22,489 nt of DNA from an uncultured Marmoricola sp. (lineage in GTDB: Bacteria; Actinomycetota; Actinomycetes; Propionibacteriales; Nocardioidaceae), in the NCBI RefSeq assembly GCF_943913695.1, contig NZ_CALTZE010000058.1, forward strand, positions 1-22,489, given 5' to 3'. The translations under genes and the position numbers were made by a program. The notes under the pieces are model-generated. The model ran no database searches. It was not told where the DNA came from and saw nothing but the letters and a program-made list of their open reading frames with translations. Of this stretch, positions 1 to 7,783 are shown in pieces. Position 1 is the first letter of the stretch. The number at the start of each line of letters is the position of its first letter.

Positions 1-750
1 GACACCTCCGGCACCGAGGGCACCCTCGCCCGGATCGTGCTCGTCGACGAGCGCACTACCGTGCTCCGGCGCACCGCCGACGACGACGACCCCGTCGAGC
101 GCGTGGTGGTGGCCAACGCCGACCAGCTCGTCGTCGTGGTGGCGCTGGCCGACCCCCCGCCGCGCCAGGGGCTGGTCGACCGCGCCCTCGTGGCGGCGTA
201 CGACGCAGGGATGGACCCGCTGCTCTGCCTGACCAAGGCCGACCTCGCCGACCCCGAGCCGGTGCTCGCCGGCTACCGCCCGCTGGGGGTGCCCTACGTC
301 GTGACGCAGCGCGACGGCGATCTCACCCTGGTCCGCGACGCGCTCGCGGGACGCACCAGCGTGCTGCTCGGCCACAGCGGCGTCGGCAAGTCGACCCTGG
401 TCAACGCGCTGGTGCCCGAGGCGGCCCGCGAGACCGGCGGCGTCAACGTCGTCACCGGCCGCGGCCGCCACACCTCGACCAGCGCGCTGATGCTCCGGCT
501 CCCCGGCGGTGGCGCCTGGATCGTCGACACCCCCGGGATCCGCTCCTTCGGCCTGGCCCACGTCGACCCCGCCCAGCTGATCGAGGCCTTCGACGACCTC
601 CACGAGCTGACCGCGACCTGCCCCCGCGGCTGCACGCACGGCGAGGGCGAGCCCGAGTGCGGCCTCGACGACGCCACCGGCACCGAGGCCGAGCGCGTGG
701 CCTCCTTCAGGCGACTGCTGGCGTCGCGGGAGGCGGCGGCGGAGTGGTGA
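1..750 (+). CDS. rsgA: Ribosome small-subunit-dependent GTPase A (5' end outside window)
   Basis: RsgA (YjeQ) is a circularly permuted GTPase that acts late in 30S ribosomal subunit maturation. The reading frame is open from base 1, so the N-terminal OB-fold is mostly outside the window. The G motifs come in permuted order: G4 as TKAD near 232-243, then the P-loop GHSGVGKS at 370-393, then G3 as DTPG near 526-537. The C-terminal zinc-binding module is visible as CPRGCTHGEGEPEC, followed by a helical tail. Stop TGA at 748-750. In actinobacteria rsgA often lies near aroA and hisN, and hisN is indeed two genes downstream here. Immediately after the stop comes a cluster of palindromic repeats that probably separates it from the convergent DUF2231 gene. 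Identification is secure; only the start is missing. Confidence 0.95.
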   Translation, partial: DTSGTEGTLARIVLVDERTTVLRRTADDDDPVERVVVANADQLVVVVALADPPPRQGLVDRALVAAYDAGMDPLLCLTKADLADPEPVLAGYRPLGVPYVVTQRDGDLTLVRDALAGRTSVLLGHSGVGKSTLVNALVPEAARETGGVNVVTGRGRHTSTSALMLRLPGGGAWIVDTPGIRSFGLAHVDPAQLIEAFDDLHELTATCPRGCTHGEGEPECGLDDATGTEAERVASFRRLLASREAAAEW

Positions 751-862
751 CGGTTTCCCAGGTTCACCTGGGAAACTGGTCGTCCTCACCCAGGAAACTG
801 TCTCTTCACCCAGGTTGCTTGCTGGGTGAAGATGCGGTTTCCCAGGTTCACCTGGGAAACCG
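751..862. repeat. Intergenic palindromic repeat pair with a central stem-loop
   Basis: Two nearly identical palindromes sit 84 bp apart. Copy 2 (835-862) has perfect 13-bp arms, CGGTTTCCCAGGT and ACCTGGGAAACCG, around a TC centre. Copy 1 (751-778) shares the first 26 bases exactly, giving 11-bp perfect arms at 753-776. Between them are a partial copy (CACCCAGGAAACTG, 787-800) and a separate hairpin (803-832). The cluster fills the gap between two convergent genes and ends one base before the stop codon of the minus-strand gene. It may act as a bidirectional terminator or be a REP-like repeat family. The 2-nt centre is poor for a simple RNA hairpin, so a DNA site or a cruciform-like element is also possible. 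Confidence 0.8.
803..832. terminator. Stem-loop between convergent rsgA and DUF2231 genes
   Basis: Perfect 11-bp inverted repeat TCTTCACCCAG / CTGGGTGAAGA with an 8-nt loop (814-821). It lies about 50 nt after the rsgA stop and 30 nt after the stop of the opposing gene, so it could end transcription from both sides. There is no clear U-tract, which is common for actinobacterial terminators. It may also be simply the central part of the repeat cluster. Confidence 0.55.
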
Positions 863-1330
863 CTAGCCCCAGACCGACCGGGCCCCCGCGTCACCCGTGA
901 GCACCACCAGCACGATCACCGCGACGGCAGCGGCGACGAGCAGCAGCGCGACCGGTACGGCGACCACGGCGGGGGCGCCGCCCCTGGCGGTCGGCTGCTC
1001 GGCGTCGCGGCGACGGCGCGGGAGCAGCGCGGCGGCGAGCAGGGCGACCAGGGTGAAGCCGATCATCACGTTGCGCAGCAGCTCGCCGCGCTCCTCGTGG
1101 GTCTCGATCAGCGGCGACTCCAGGCCGCGGCTCTCCAGCAGGTTCTCCCCGCTCAGCACGGCGACCTGCACGCTGGCCATCGCCAGCACGGTGAGCACGA
1201 CGAGCGGCCAGCGCAGCGAGCGGCGCCACGCGGGGACGACGTAGGCGAGCGCGAGCAGTGCGGCCAGAGGGGTGAGGACCACCGCGGCGTGGATGACGAG
1301 GGGGTGCAGCGGCACGCCGTTGATCTCCAT
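863..1330 (-). CDS. DUF2231-like small integral membrane protein
   Basis: A 155-aa membrane protein. It begins MEINGVPLHPLVIHAAVVLT, a motif typical of the DUF2231 family, where the conserved HPLxxH stretch opens the first membrane segment. About four hydrophobic segments are visible: residues 10-30, 40-58, a segment after the soluble loop with SGENLLESRG, and a final one before the C-terminus. An Arg-rich loop (LPRRRRD) follows the third. The molecular role is not established; some relatives carry haem- or metal-associated histidines, which is only suggestive here. ATG 1330 was chosen because it precedes the conserved motif and a -10 box (TACCTT) ends 7 nt upstream; longer in-frame versions would run through hisN. 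Divergent from hisN and convergent with rsgA. Confidence 0.8.
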   Translation of the reverse strand: MEINGVPLHPLVIHAAVVLTPLAALLALAYVVPAWRRSLRWPLVVLTVLAMASVQVAVLSGENLLESRGLESPLIETHEERGELLRNVMIGFTLVALLAAALLPRRRRDAEQPTARGGAPAVVAVPVALLLVAAAVAVIVLVVLTGDAGARSVWG

Positions 1331-1337
1331 GCCCGGC

Positions 1338-1343
1338 AAGGTA
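1338..1343 (-). promoter_or_regulatory. -10 box TACCTT for the DUF2231 gene (leaderless type)
   Basis: TACCTT on the minus strand, followed by a 7-nt spacer and the ATG at 1330. No Shine-Dalgarno sequence fits between, so transcription probably starts at or within a base of the start codon. It mirrors the hisN promoter in the same 43-bp divergent gap. Confidence 0.6.
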
Positions 1344-1360
1344 CCCCCGCTCTCTGAGCC

Positions 1361-1366
1361 TAGGCT
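1361..1366 (+). promoter_or_regulatory. -10 box TAGGCT for hisN (leaderless type)
   Basis: TAGGCT followed by a 7-nt spacer (GTGAGTC) and the ATG at 1374. The same hexamer and spacing precede the cyclase gene at 16406. A leaderless mRNA is inferred from the spacing. Confidence 0.6.
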
Positions 1367-1373
1367 GTGAGTC

Positions 1374-2246
1374 ATGGCAGCCGACTTCACCGACGACCTG
1401 CGGCTGGCGCACGTCCTCGCCGACGACGCCGACTCGACCTCGCAGAGCCGGTTCAAGTCCCTCGACCTGCACGTGATGACCAAGCCCGACCTGACGCCGG
1501 TGACCGACGCCGACAAGTCCGTCGAGGAGGGCGTACGTCGCGTCCTCTCGCGCGCGCGGCCGCGCGACGCCGTGCTCGGCGAGGAGCAGGGCGCGACCGG
1601 CCACAGCCAGCGGCGCTGGGTGGTCGACCCGATCGACGGCACCAAGAACTTCGTGCGCGGCGTCCCCGTCTGGGCCTCACTGATCGCGCTGATGGTCGAC
1701 GACGAGGTCGTGGTCGGTCTGGTCTCCGCGCCGATGCTCAACCGCCGGTGGTGGGCGATGAAGGGCGGCGGCGCCTGGACCGGCAAGTCGTTGTTGCGCG
1801 CCACGCGGTGCCAGGTCAGCGACGTCTCGCGGGTCGAGGACGCCTCGCTGTCCTACTCCTCGTTGCACGGCTGGGACGAGCGCGGCCGCCTCGAGGACTT
1901 CCTCTCGCTCTCGCGGCGGGTCTGGCGCACCCGCGCCTACGGCGACTTCTGGTCCTACATGCTCGTCGCCGAGGGCGCGGTCGACATCGCCACCGAGCCG
2001 CAGCTCGAGCTCTACGACATGGCTGCCCTCGACGTGATCGTGCGCGAGGCGGGCGGTGTCTTCACCTCCCTCGACGGCGAGCCCGGCCCGACCGGCGGCA
2101 GCGCGCTCGCCACCAACGGCAAGCTCCACGACCAGGCGCTGGCCTTCCTCGGGTCGCACAGCGACCACGACCCGCACCGCGGCCCGGAGGGACAGGGCGG
2201 CACGGTGCACGACCTCAGCGCCCGCCGGCCCGCACCGGAGGGCTGA
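1374..2246 (+). CDS. hisN: Histidinol-phosphatase, inositol monophosphatase family
   Basis: A 290-aa protein of the IMPase superfamily, the actinobacterial HisN type, which dephosphorylates L-histidinol phosphate in histidine synthesis. The metal-binding signature is complete: GEEQG with Glu70, WVVDPIDGTKNF with Asp85 and Asp88, and LYDMAALD with Asp215 near the C-terminal metal site. AYGDFWSYMLVAEGAVDI is also typical of HisN rather than SuhB or CysQ. The C-terminal 30 residues are hydrophilic and poorly conserved. ATG 1374 is supported by the upstream -10 box and the normal N-terminus. A hairpin terminator follows at 2263-2283. IMPase-family members overlap in substrate, so inositol-phosphate activity cannot be excluded from sequence alone. 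Confidence 0.88.
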   Translation: MAADFTDDLRLAHVLADDADSTSQSRFKSLDLHVMTKPDLTPVTDADKSVEEGVRRVLSRARPRDAVLGEEQGATGHSQRRWVVDPIDGTKNFVRGVPVWASLIALMVDDEVVVGLVSAPMLNRRWWAMKGGGAWTGKSLLRATRCQVSDVSRVEDASLSYSSLHGWDERGRLEDFLSLSRRVWRTRAYGDFWSYMLVAEGAVDIATEPQLELYDMAALDVIVREAGGVFTSLDGEPGPTGGSALATNGKLHDQALAFLGSHSDHDPHRGPEGQGGTVHDLSARRPAPEG

Positions 2247-2262
2247 GCCCCAAGAAGTGAGC

Positions 2263-2283
2263 GCCGGAGGAGTGACCTCCGGC
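2263..2283 (+). terminator. Terminator hairpin after hisN
   Basis: Perfect 8-bp stem GCCGGAGG / CCTCCGGC with a 5-nt loop AGTGA, 17 nt after the hisN stop. No U-tract. It lies before the -10 box of the CBS gene, so the two genes are probably separate transcripts. Confidence 0.65.
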
Positions 2284-2310
2284 CTCTGTCGCCAGGGCCC
2301 GGATGCGCAC

Positions 2311-2316
2311 TACCCT
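2311..2316 (+). promoter_or_regulatory. -10 box TACCCT for the CBS-domain gene
   Basis: TACCCT lies 37 nt before the GTG start at 2354, leaving room for a leader of about 30 nt with a GGGAGG ribosome-binding site at 2343-2348. This argues against the upstream in-frame ATG at 2303, which would precede the promoter. Confidence 0.45.
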
Positions 2317-2353
2317 GCACTCACTCCGCTCACCCCAGACCCGGGAGGCCGCC

Positions 2354-2785
2354 GTGAAGATCAAGGACGTCGTGCAGGCCAAGTCCAGCCAGTCGGTCGT
2401 GACCATCTCCCCCGACGCGACGGTGCGCGAGCTCGTCGCGCTGCTGGGAGAGCACAACATCGGTGCTGTCGTGGTCAGCGGCGACGGCTCCTCGGTCGAC
2501 GGCATCGCCAGCGAGCGCGACGTCGTACGCCGCCTGCGTGACGGCGTCGAGGTGCTCGACGGCGCCGTGCGCGAGATCATGACGGCGACCGTGCACACCT
2601 GCGCCCTCGGTGACGACCTGGACGCCCTCATGGGCCAGATGACCGAGCGCCGCATCCGACACGTGCCCGTCGTGACCGACGGCTCCCTGATCGGCGTCGT
2701 CAGCATCGGCGACGTGGTCAAGAGCCGCATCACGCAGCTGGAGTTCGAGCGCGACCAGCTCGACTCCTACGTGCACCAGACCTGA
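2354..2785 (+). CDS. CBS-pair domain protein
   Basis: A 143-aa protein made almost entirely of two CBS motifs (a Bateman module). The first runs from VKIKDVVQAK through VSGDGSSVDGIASERDVVRRL, the second from VREIMTATVHTC through VVTDGSLIGVVSIGDVVKSRI. Such modules usually bind adenosine nucleotides and act as sensors. Stand-alone actinobacterial forms include Hrp1-like proteins, for which a single enzymatic role is not established. The C-terminus ends in a polar helix (ITQLEFERDQLDSYVHQT), common in this subgroup. GTG 2354 was chosen over ATG 2303 because of the GGGAGG ribosome-binding site 5 nt upstream, and because the extra N-terminal residues lack conservation features. Convergent with the gene at 2821-3480, with 35 bp between. 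Confidence 0.85.
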   Translation: MKIKDVVQAKSSQSVVTISPDATVRELVALLGEHNIGAVVVSGDGSSVDGIASERDVVRRLRDGVEVLDGAVREIMTATVHTCALGDDLDALMGQMTERRIRHVPVVTDGSLIGVVSIGDVVKSRITQLEFERDQLDSYVHQT

Positions 2786-2820
2786 CCAGCGCCCCGGGCC
2801 CCGGGTCGCGGTGCGCGCCC

Positions 2821-3480
2821 TCAGGGCGTGAGGGGCCGGCTCACCAGGTGTGCCGCGTCGGCCGGCGCCGGGGTGCGGTGCCACAGCACCAGCAGCAGGT
2901 CGTGGGCGGGGGCCTCGAGCGTGTGCACGTCGCCCTCGCCGAGGTCGAGCTGCTCGCCGACGTCGGTGGCGCGCAGGCGCAGGGTCCGGGTCAGCGGCTC
3001 CACGCGTCCTTTGCGCACCTGGCGGGGGTAGAACACCTCCGCCACCTCGCGCACGCCGTCCCACGCCAGCGCGGGGTCCAGGCGGTCTGCGACGCCCTGG
3101 CTGTCGCGGGCGTCCCACAGGTGCATCCGGGTCTCGTGGACCTGGCGGCGGTGCCAGAAGGCGGCCGAGCCCCGGGGCGGGCCGAAGGTCCAGGCGGGAC
3201 CGTCCCCCCGCTCGCGCAGCGCGGCGAGCAGCGCGCCGGCGCTGGCGGCGTACCACTCCTGGAGCGCCCGGCGCTCGTCGGGACCGGCCGGCGGGTCGCC
3301 CTCGGCGTCGCCCGCGACGACCGCGTGGGTCGCCCAGCCGTGGACCCAGCCGAGGTGCTGGGCCAGGTCGCGCAGGGTCCAGCCCGGGCACGCCGACACC
3401 GGCGCCTCGAGGTCGGCGTCCGCCAGCAGCCCGGCGAAGTCGCCGGTGTGCCGCTCCAGCAGTGCCAGCCAGTCGGTCAC
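2821..3480 (-). CDS. Maleylpyruvate isomerase family (mycothiol-dependent type) protein
   Basis: A 219-aa protein with an N-terminal DinB-like four-helix bundle of the MDMPI_N type, family TIGR03083. The probable metal triad is visible as His42 in LAQHLGWVHGW with Glu116 and His120 in HETRMH. Characterised relatives use mycothiol as cofactor, but most family members have unknown substrates, so a true maleylpyruvate isomerase role should not be assumed. No gentisate-pathway genes are nearby. The GTG start at 3480 lies 4 nt after the TGA of the helicase gene on the same strand, so the two are probably co-transcribed and translationally coupled. Confidence 0.8.
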   Translation of the reverse strand: MTDWLALLERHTGDFAGLLADADLEAPVSACPGWTLRDLAQHLGWVHGWATHAVVAGDAEGDPPAGPDERRALQEWYAASAGALLAALRERGDGPAWTFGPPRGSAAFWHRRQVHETRMHLWDARDSQGVADRLDPALAWDGVREVAEVFYPRQVRKGRVEPLTRTLRLRATDVGEQLDLGEGDVHTLEAPAHDLLLVLWHRTPAPADAAHLVSRPLTP

Positions 3481-3484
3481 GGGG

Positions 3485-5200
<1,716 letters not shown>

Positions 5201-5206
5201 CGGAGA

Positions 5207-5212
5207 ACGGTA
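5207..5212 (-). promoter_or_regulatory. -10 box TACCGT for the DEAD-box helicase gene (leaderless type)
   Basis: TACCGT on the minus strand, 6-nt spacer TCTCCG, then GTG 5200. It lies in the 34-bp gap after the VOC gene on the same strand, so the helicase can be transcribed independently of it. Confidence 0.6.
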
Positions 5213-5234
5213 GCGCCGCGACCCCGGATCAGGC

Positions 5235-5639
5235 TCAGGCCGGGGCTGCCGCGGCCGGGTCCTCCCCCGTCGGGTCGACCCACAGGCAGAAGGGGTGGCC
5301 GGCGGGGTCGAGGCAGACGCGCACGTCGTCCTGGGGCTGGTACGCCGCCAGCGTCGCGCCGCTGGCCAGCGCGTGCTCGAGCGCTCCGGCGAGGTCGTCG
5401 ACCTGGACCTCGAGGTGCGCCTGGGTGGGCGGCTGGTCCTCGCGCGTCGGCCACACCGGGGGCCGGTAGCGCTCGTCGAGCTCGAAGGCCAGCGCGACCG
5501 GCTCGGCTCGGAGCACCGCCCAGGTGGGGTCCTCGCCCACCGGCGGGGGCACGTCGAGCAGTCGCGCGTAGAAGCGCGCGAGCCCGTGCGGGTCGGAGGA
5601 GCTGAGGTTGACGGTGGAGACCCGGATCCCGTGCGGCAT
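5235..5639 (-). CDS. VOC superfamily (glyoxalase/dioxygenase-fold) protein
   Basis: A 134-aa protein with the paired beta-alpha-beta-beta-beta layout of the vicinal oxygen chelate fold. Recognisable pieces are VNLSSSDPHGLARFYARLLDVPP at the start, the central AHLEVQVDDLAGALEHALASGATL, and the closing VRVCLDPAGHPFCLWVD. The last is the usual DPAGHPFCL signature of actinobacterial VOC proteins. The substrate is unknown; members include glyoxalases, antibiotic-binding proteins and dioxygenases. ATG 5639 is preceded by TTGTCT and a 6-nt spacer, a weak variant of the leaderless promoter seen elsewhere here; GGAGG touches the ATG directly and is too close to serve as a ribosome-binding site. Divergent from the FKBP gene. 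Confidence 0.85.
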   Translation of the reverse strand: MPHGIRVSTVNLSSSDPHGLARFYARLLDVPPPVGEDPTWAVLRAEPVALAFELDERYRPPVWPTREDQPPTQAHLEVQVDDLAGALEHALASGATLAAYQPQDDVRVCLDPAGHPFCLWVDPTGEDPAAAAPA

Positions 5640-5693
5640 CCTCCGAGACAAGCCGTGCCCGGGGCCCTCGTCAAGGCGTGGCAGGGTGGGGGC

Positions 5694-6068
5694 ATGACTG
5701 CTGAGAAGCCCGAGATCGACTTCCCCGACGGCCCGCCGCCCACCGAGCTCGAGGTCACCGACCTCGTCGAGGGCGAGGGTGACGAGGCGACCGCCGGCAG
5801 CACCGTGTCGGTGCACTACGTCGGTGTGGCCCACTCCACCGGCGAGGAGTTCGACGCGTCCTACAACCGTGGTGCCCCGCTCGACTTCCGCCTCGGCATC
5901 GGTCAGGTCATCTCCGGCTGGGACCAGGGCGTGCAGGGCATGAAGGTCGGCGGTCGCCGCCGGCTGGTGATCCCTCCGCACCTGGCCTACGGCGACCGCG
6001 GCGCCGGCGGCGTGATCGGCCCCGGCGAGACCCTGATCTTCGTCTGCGACCTGGTGGCCGTGCGCTGA
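5694..6068 (+). CDS. FKBP-type peptidyl-prolyl cis-trans isomerase
   Basis: A 124-aa single-domain FKBP, cytoplasmic (no signal peptide), catalysing cis-trans isomerisation of X-Pro bonds in folding proteins. Active-site pocket residues are present: Tyr42 (HYVG), Asp54 (EEFDASYNRG), Phe65 (DFRLG), Val72-Ile73 and Trp76 (GQVISGWDQG), Tyr99 (LAYGDRGAGG) and Phe116 (LIFVCDLV). The short N-terminal extension PEIDFPDGPPPTELEVTDL is standard for actinobacterial FKBPs. ATG 5694 follows a CAGGGT hexamer and 6-nt spacer, resembling a degenerate leaderless promoter. The stop TGA overlaps the apparent CTG start of the methyltransferase, so the two genes are likely one operon. Confidence 0.93.
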   Translation: MTAEKPEIDFPDGPPPTELEVTDLVEGEGDEATAGSTVSVHYVGVAHSTGEEFDASYNRGAPLDFRLGIGQVISGWDQGVQGMKVGGRRRLVIPPHLAYGDRGAGGVIGPGETLIFVCDLVAVR

Positions 6069-6808
6069 CCGAGCCCGACGCCGTCTTCGCCGACCCCCGG
6101 CTGGCGGCGCTCTACGACGCGCTCGAGGGCGAGCGCGACGACCTCGACGCCTACGTCGCGCTCGCCGACGAGCTGGGAGCACGGTCGGTCCTCGACGTCG
6201 GCTGCGGCACGGGGGTGCTCGCGCTGCGGCTCGCCGACGCAGGCATCGAGGTGACCGGTGTCGACCCGGCGCGTGCCTCGGTCGACCTGGCCCGCGCCAA
6301 GCCCGGCTCCGACCGAGTCACCTGGCTCGACGGCGACGCCACCACCTTGCCGCCGATGCAGGTCGACCTCGCGACGATGACGGCCAACGTGGCGCAGGTC
6401 TTCGTCGACGATGCCGACTGGGCCGACACGCTGCGCGGCGTACGAGCAGCGCTGCGGCCCGGTGGCCACCTGGTCTTCGAGACCCGGGTGCCCGAGCGCC
6501 GGGCCTGGGAGCGGTGGACGCGCGAGCTCACCCGCCAGAGCGTCGACGTGCCGGGCCTCGGACCGGTGGAGACCTGGCACGAGCTCGGGGAGGTCGGGGA
6601 CGGCTGGGTCTCCTTCTGCGACACCACGCGCCTGCCCGACGGCAGCCTGCTCCACTCCCGCTCGACACTGCGCTTCCGCAGCCGAGAGGAGCTCGACGCC
6701 TCGCTGGCCGACTTCGACCTCGAGGTCGTCGAGGTGCGCGACGCCCCCGACCGGCCGGGCCGCGAGTGGGTCTACCTGGCCCGGCGCGCCTGGGTCCGAG
6801 GCCCGTAG
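6065..6808 (+). CDS. Class I SAM-dependent methyltransferase (apparent CTG start)
   Basis: A 247-aa Rossmann-fold methyltransferase. Motif I is VLDVGCGTG (residues 42-50), the post-I acidic loop is VTGVDPA, followed by WLDGDATTLP and LRPGGHLVFETR. The substrate cannot be told from sequence. The conserved N-terminus (TEPDAVFADPRLAALYDALEGE) requires initiation before the next in-frame GTG at 6215, which lies inside motif I and would destroy the cofactor site. No ATG, GTG or TTG lies between the FKBP stop and motif I in this frame. The only fitting codon is CTG at 6065, overlapping the FKBP TGA as CTGA, like common ATGA/GTGA couplings. Its own stop TAG forms the first three bases of the next gene's -10 box. 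Confidence 0.82.
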   Translation: MTEPDAVFADPRLAALYDALEGERDDLDAYVALADELGARSVLDVGCGTGVLALRLADAGIEVTGVDPARASVDLARAKPGSDRVTWLDGDATTLPPMQVDLATMTANVAQVFVDDADWADTLRGVRAALRPGGHLVFETRVPERRAWERWTRELTRQSVDVPGLGPVETWHELGEVGDGWVSFCDTTRLPDGSLLHSRSTLRFRSREELDASLADFDLEVVEVRDAPDRPGREWVYLARRAWVRGP

Positions 6809-6811
6809 GTT
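6806..6811 (+). promoter_or_regulatory. -10 box TAGGTT for the ASCH gene; contains the upstream stop codon
   Basis: TAGGTT, 6-nt spacer GGGGCG, then ATG 6818. The TAG is also the stop codon of the methyltransferase. No ribosome-binding site is visible, which fits leaderless translation. Confidence 0.55.
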
Positions 6812-6817
6812 GGGGCG

Positions 6818-7339
6818 ATGGAGACCGACCGCGAGATCGAGCTGTTCTGGGGCGAGGCGCAGCGGCAGGCGCGGCTGGAGACGGTGCCGGCCTACTTCGG
6901 ACCCACCGCGCTCTCCTCGGTGCCGCCCCCGGCGTGGTCCTTCGGGGACGGCGCGGAGGCCGACGCCCTGCTCGCCGCGATCCTCGACGGCACGAAGACC
7001 GCGATGGCCAGCGCCCGCGACTCCTACGACTCCGACGACGACCTGCCCGAGATCGGCCGGATGAGCATCCTGCTCGACGGCGGCGGCCACCCTCGAGCCC
7101 TGCTGGTCACCACGGCGGTCTCGGTGACGGCCTTCGGCGAGGTGAGCGAGGAGCACGCCCTGGCCGAGGGCGAGGAGTCGCTCGCCGCCTGGCGCGAGTC
7201 GCACGAGCGCTACTTCACCGACCACGACCCCGCAGGCCGCGGCGTCGGCCCGGACCTGCCCGTCGTGCTCGAGCGCTTCGAGGTGCTCCACCCCGCGCCC
7301 CGCTCGCGCGCCACGCTGCGGGGGATCCTCGGCGGCTGA
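6818..7339 (+). CDS. ASCH domain protein (YhfF-like, DUF984)
   Basis: A 173-aa protein matching the ASCH-domain YhfF type. The characteristic string is WSFGDGAEADALLAAILDG with GTKTAMASA, followed by LPEIGRMSILLDGGGHPRALLVTT, FGEVSEEHALAEGEESLAAW and RESHERYF. The ASCH beta-barrel is related to PUA domains and is thought to bind RNA or modified nucleotides. Some relatives hydrolyse modified cytidines, but the role of this subgroup is not settled. The Gly-Thr-Lys-Thr stretch is the conserved pocket region. The start is fixed by the -10 box at 6806. The compound hairpin at 7434-7494 and the terminator at 7497-7520 follow. Confidence 0.85.
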   Translation: METDREIELFWGEAQRQARLETVPAYFGPTALSSVPPPAWSFGDGAEADALLAAILDGTKTAMASARDSYDSDDDLPEIGRMSILLDGGGHPRALLVTTAVSVTAFGEVSEEHALAEGEESLAAWRESHERYFTDHDPAGRGVGPDLPVVLERFEVLHPAPRSRATLRGILGG

Positions 7340-7433
7340 GGCGGCGCGCTCTCGTCGCAGGAGCACCCGGGGGCTGCGCGTCGTACGACGGTCGAGGCGG
7401 TCGGGGCCTGGCTCGAGGGCCGGAAGCACGCTG

Positions 7434-7494
7434 GCGGGTCATTGGGGAGGATTGCCGGCGCCTGGCGCCGGAAACCCTCCCCGATCTGACCCGC
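7434..7494. repeat. 61-nt compound inverted repeat (three-step stem-loop)
   Basis: Three nested matched blocks: GCGGGTCA (7434-7441) with TGACCCGC (7487-7494), GGGGAGG (7444-7450) with CCTCCCC (7476-7482), and CCGGCGCC (7455-7462) with GGCGCCGG (7464-7471). They are separated by small unequal internal loops. This gives about 23 paired bases. It lies in the 180-bp gap between the ASCH gene and the convergent S4 gene, next to a simpler terminator hairpin. A terminator would not need such length, so it may be a mobile repeat (REP/MITE-like) or a structured RNA. Confidence 0.75.
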
Positions 7495-7496
7495 GG

Positions 7497-7520
7497 GGGG
7501 CTCTTCGTTCGAAAAGCCCC
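7497..7520. terminator. Bidirectional terminator hairpin
   Basis: GGGGCTCTTCG, a 2-nt centre (TT), then CGAAAAGCCCC, forming an 11-bp stem with one C-A mismatch. It overlaps the last base of the S4 gene's stop codon (7520) and follows the ASCH gene, so it can serve both convergent units. On the plus strand it is followed by TACCCC rather than a T-run. Confidence 0.6.
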
Positions 7521-7783
7521 TACCCCTCGCGTACGACGCGCACAGCCGGCGGGCCGTGCTCGACGAGCACGGCCACCACGTCGCCGTCCACCAGCTGCCG
7601 GCCGCGGCGGGTCTCGACGTCACCGTTGACGGTGACCACGCCGGCGGCGAGGAGGTCCTTGGCCTCCGAGCCGCTCTCGATCAGGTTGGCGAGCTTGAGC
7701 AGCTGGCCGAGCCGGATCACGTCGTCGCGGATGGCGACGTCGAGGGGGTCGGGCGTGCGAGCGCGGCGGCGGAACGGGTTCAC
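7520..7783 (-). CDS. Small S4-domain RNA-binding protein
   Basis: An 87-aa protein containing one S4 fold: IRLGQLLKLANLIESGSEAKDLLAAGVVTVNGDVETRRGRQLVDGDVVAV. This matches the YbcJ/RqcP-like group of stand-alone S4 proteins that bind structured RNA, often on the ribosome; the exact target here is unknown. The N-terminus (NPFRRRARTPD) is basic. GTG 7783 overlaps the DUF445 stop as GTGA (4 nt), so the gene is the second of a two-gene operon. Alternatives to GTG 7783 would lie inside DUF445. Confidence 0.85.
   Translation of the reverse strand: MNPFRRRARTPDPLDVAIRDDVIRLGQLLKLANLIESGSEAKDLLAAGVVTVNGDVETRRGRQLVDGDVVAVLVEHGPPAVRVVREG

Noticed and set aside
2786..2820. GC-rich stretch CCCCGGGCCCCGGG as a terminator between convergent genes
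   Set aside because: The matching halves leave no room for a loop, and such runs are frequent at this base composition.
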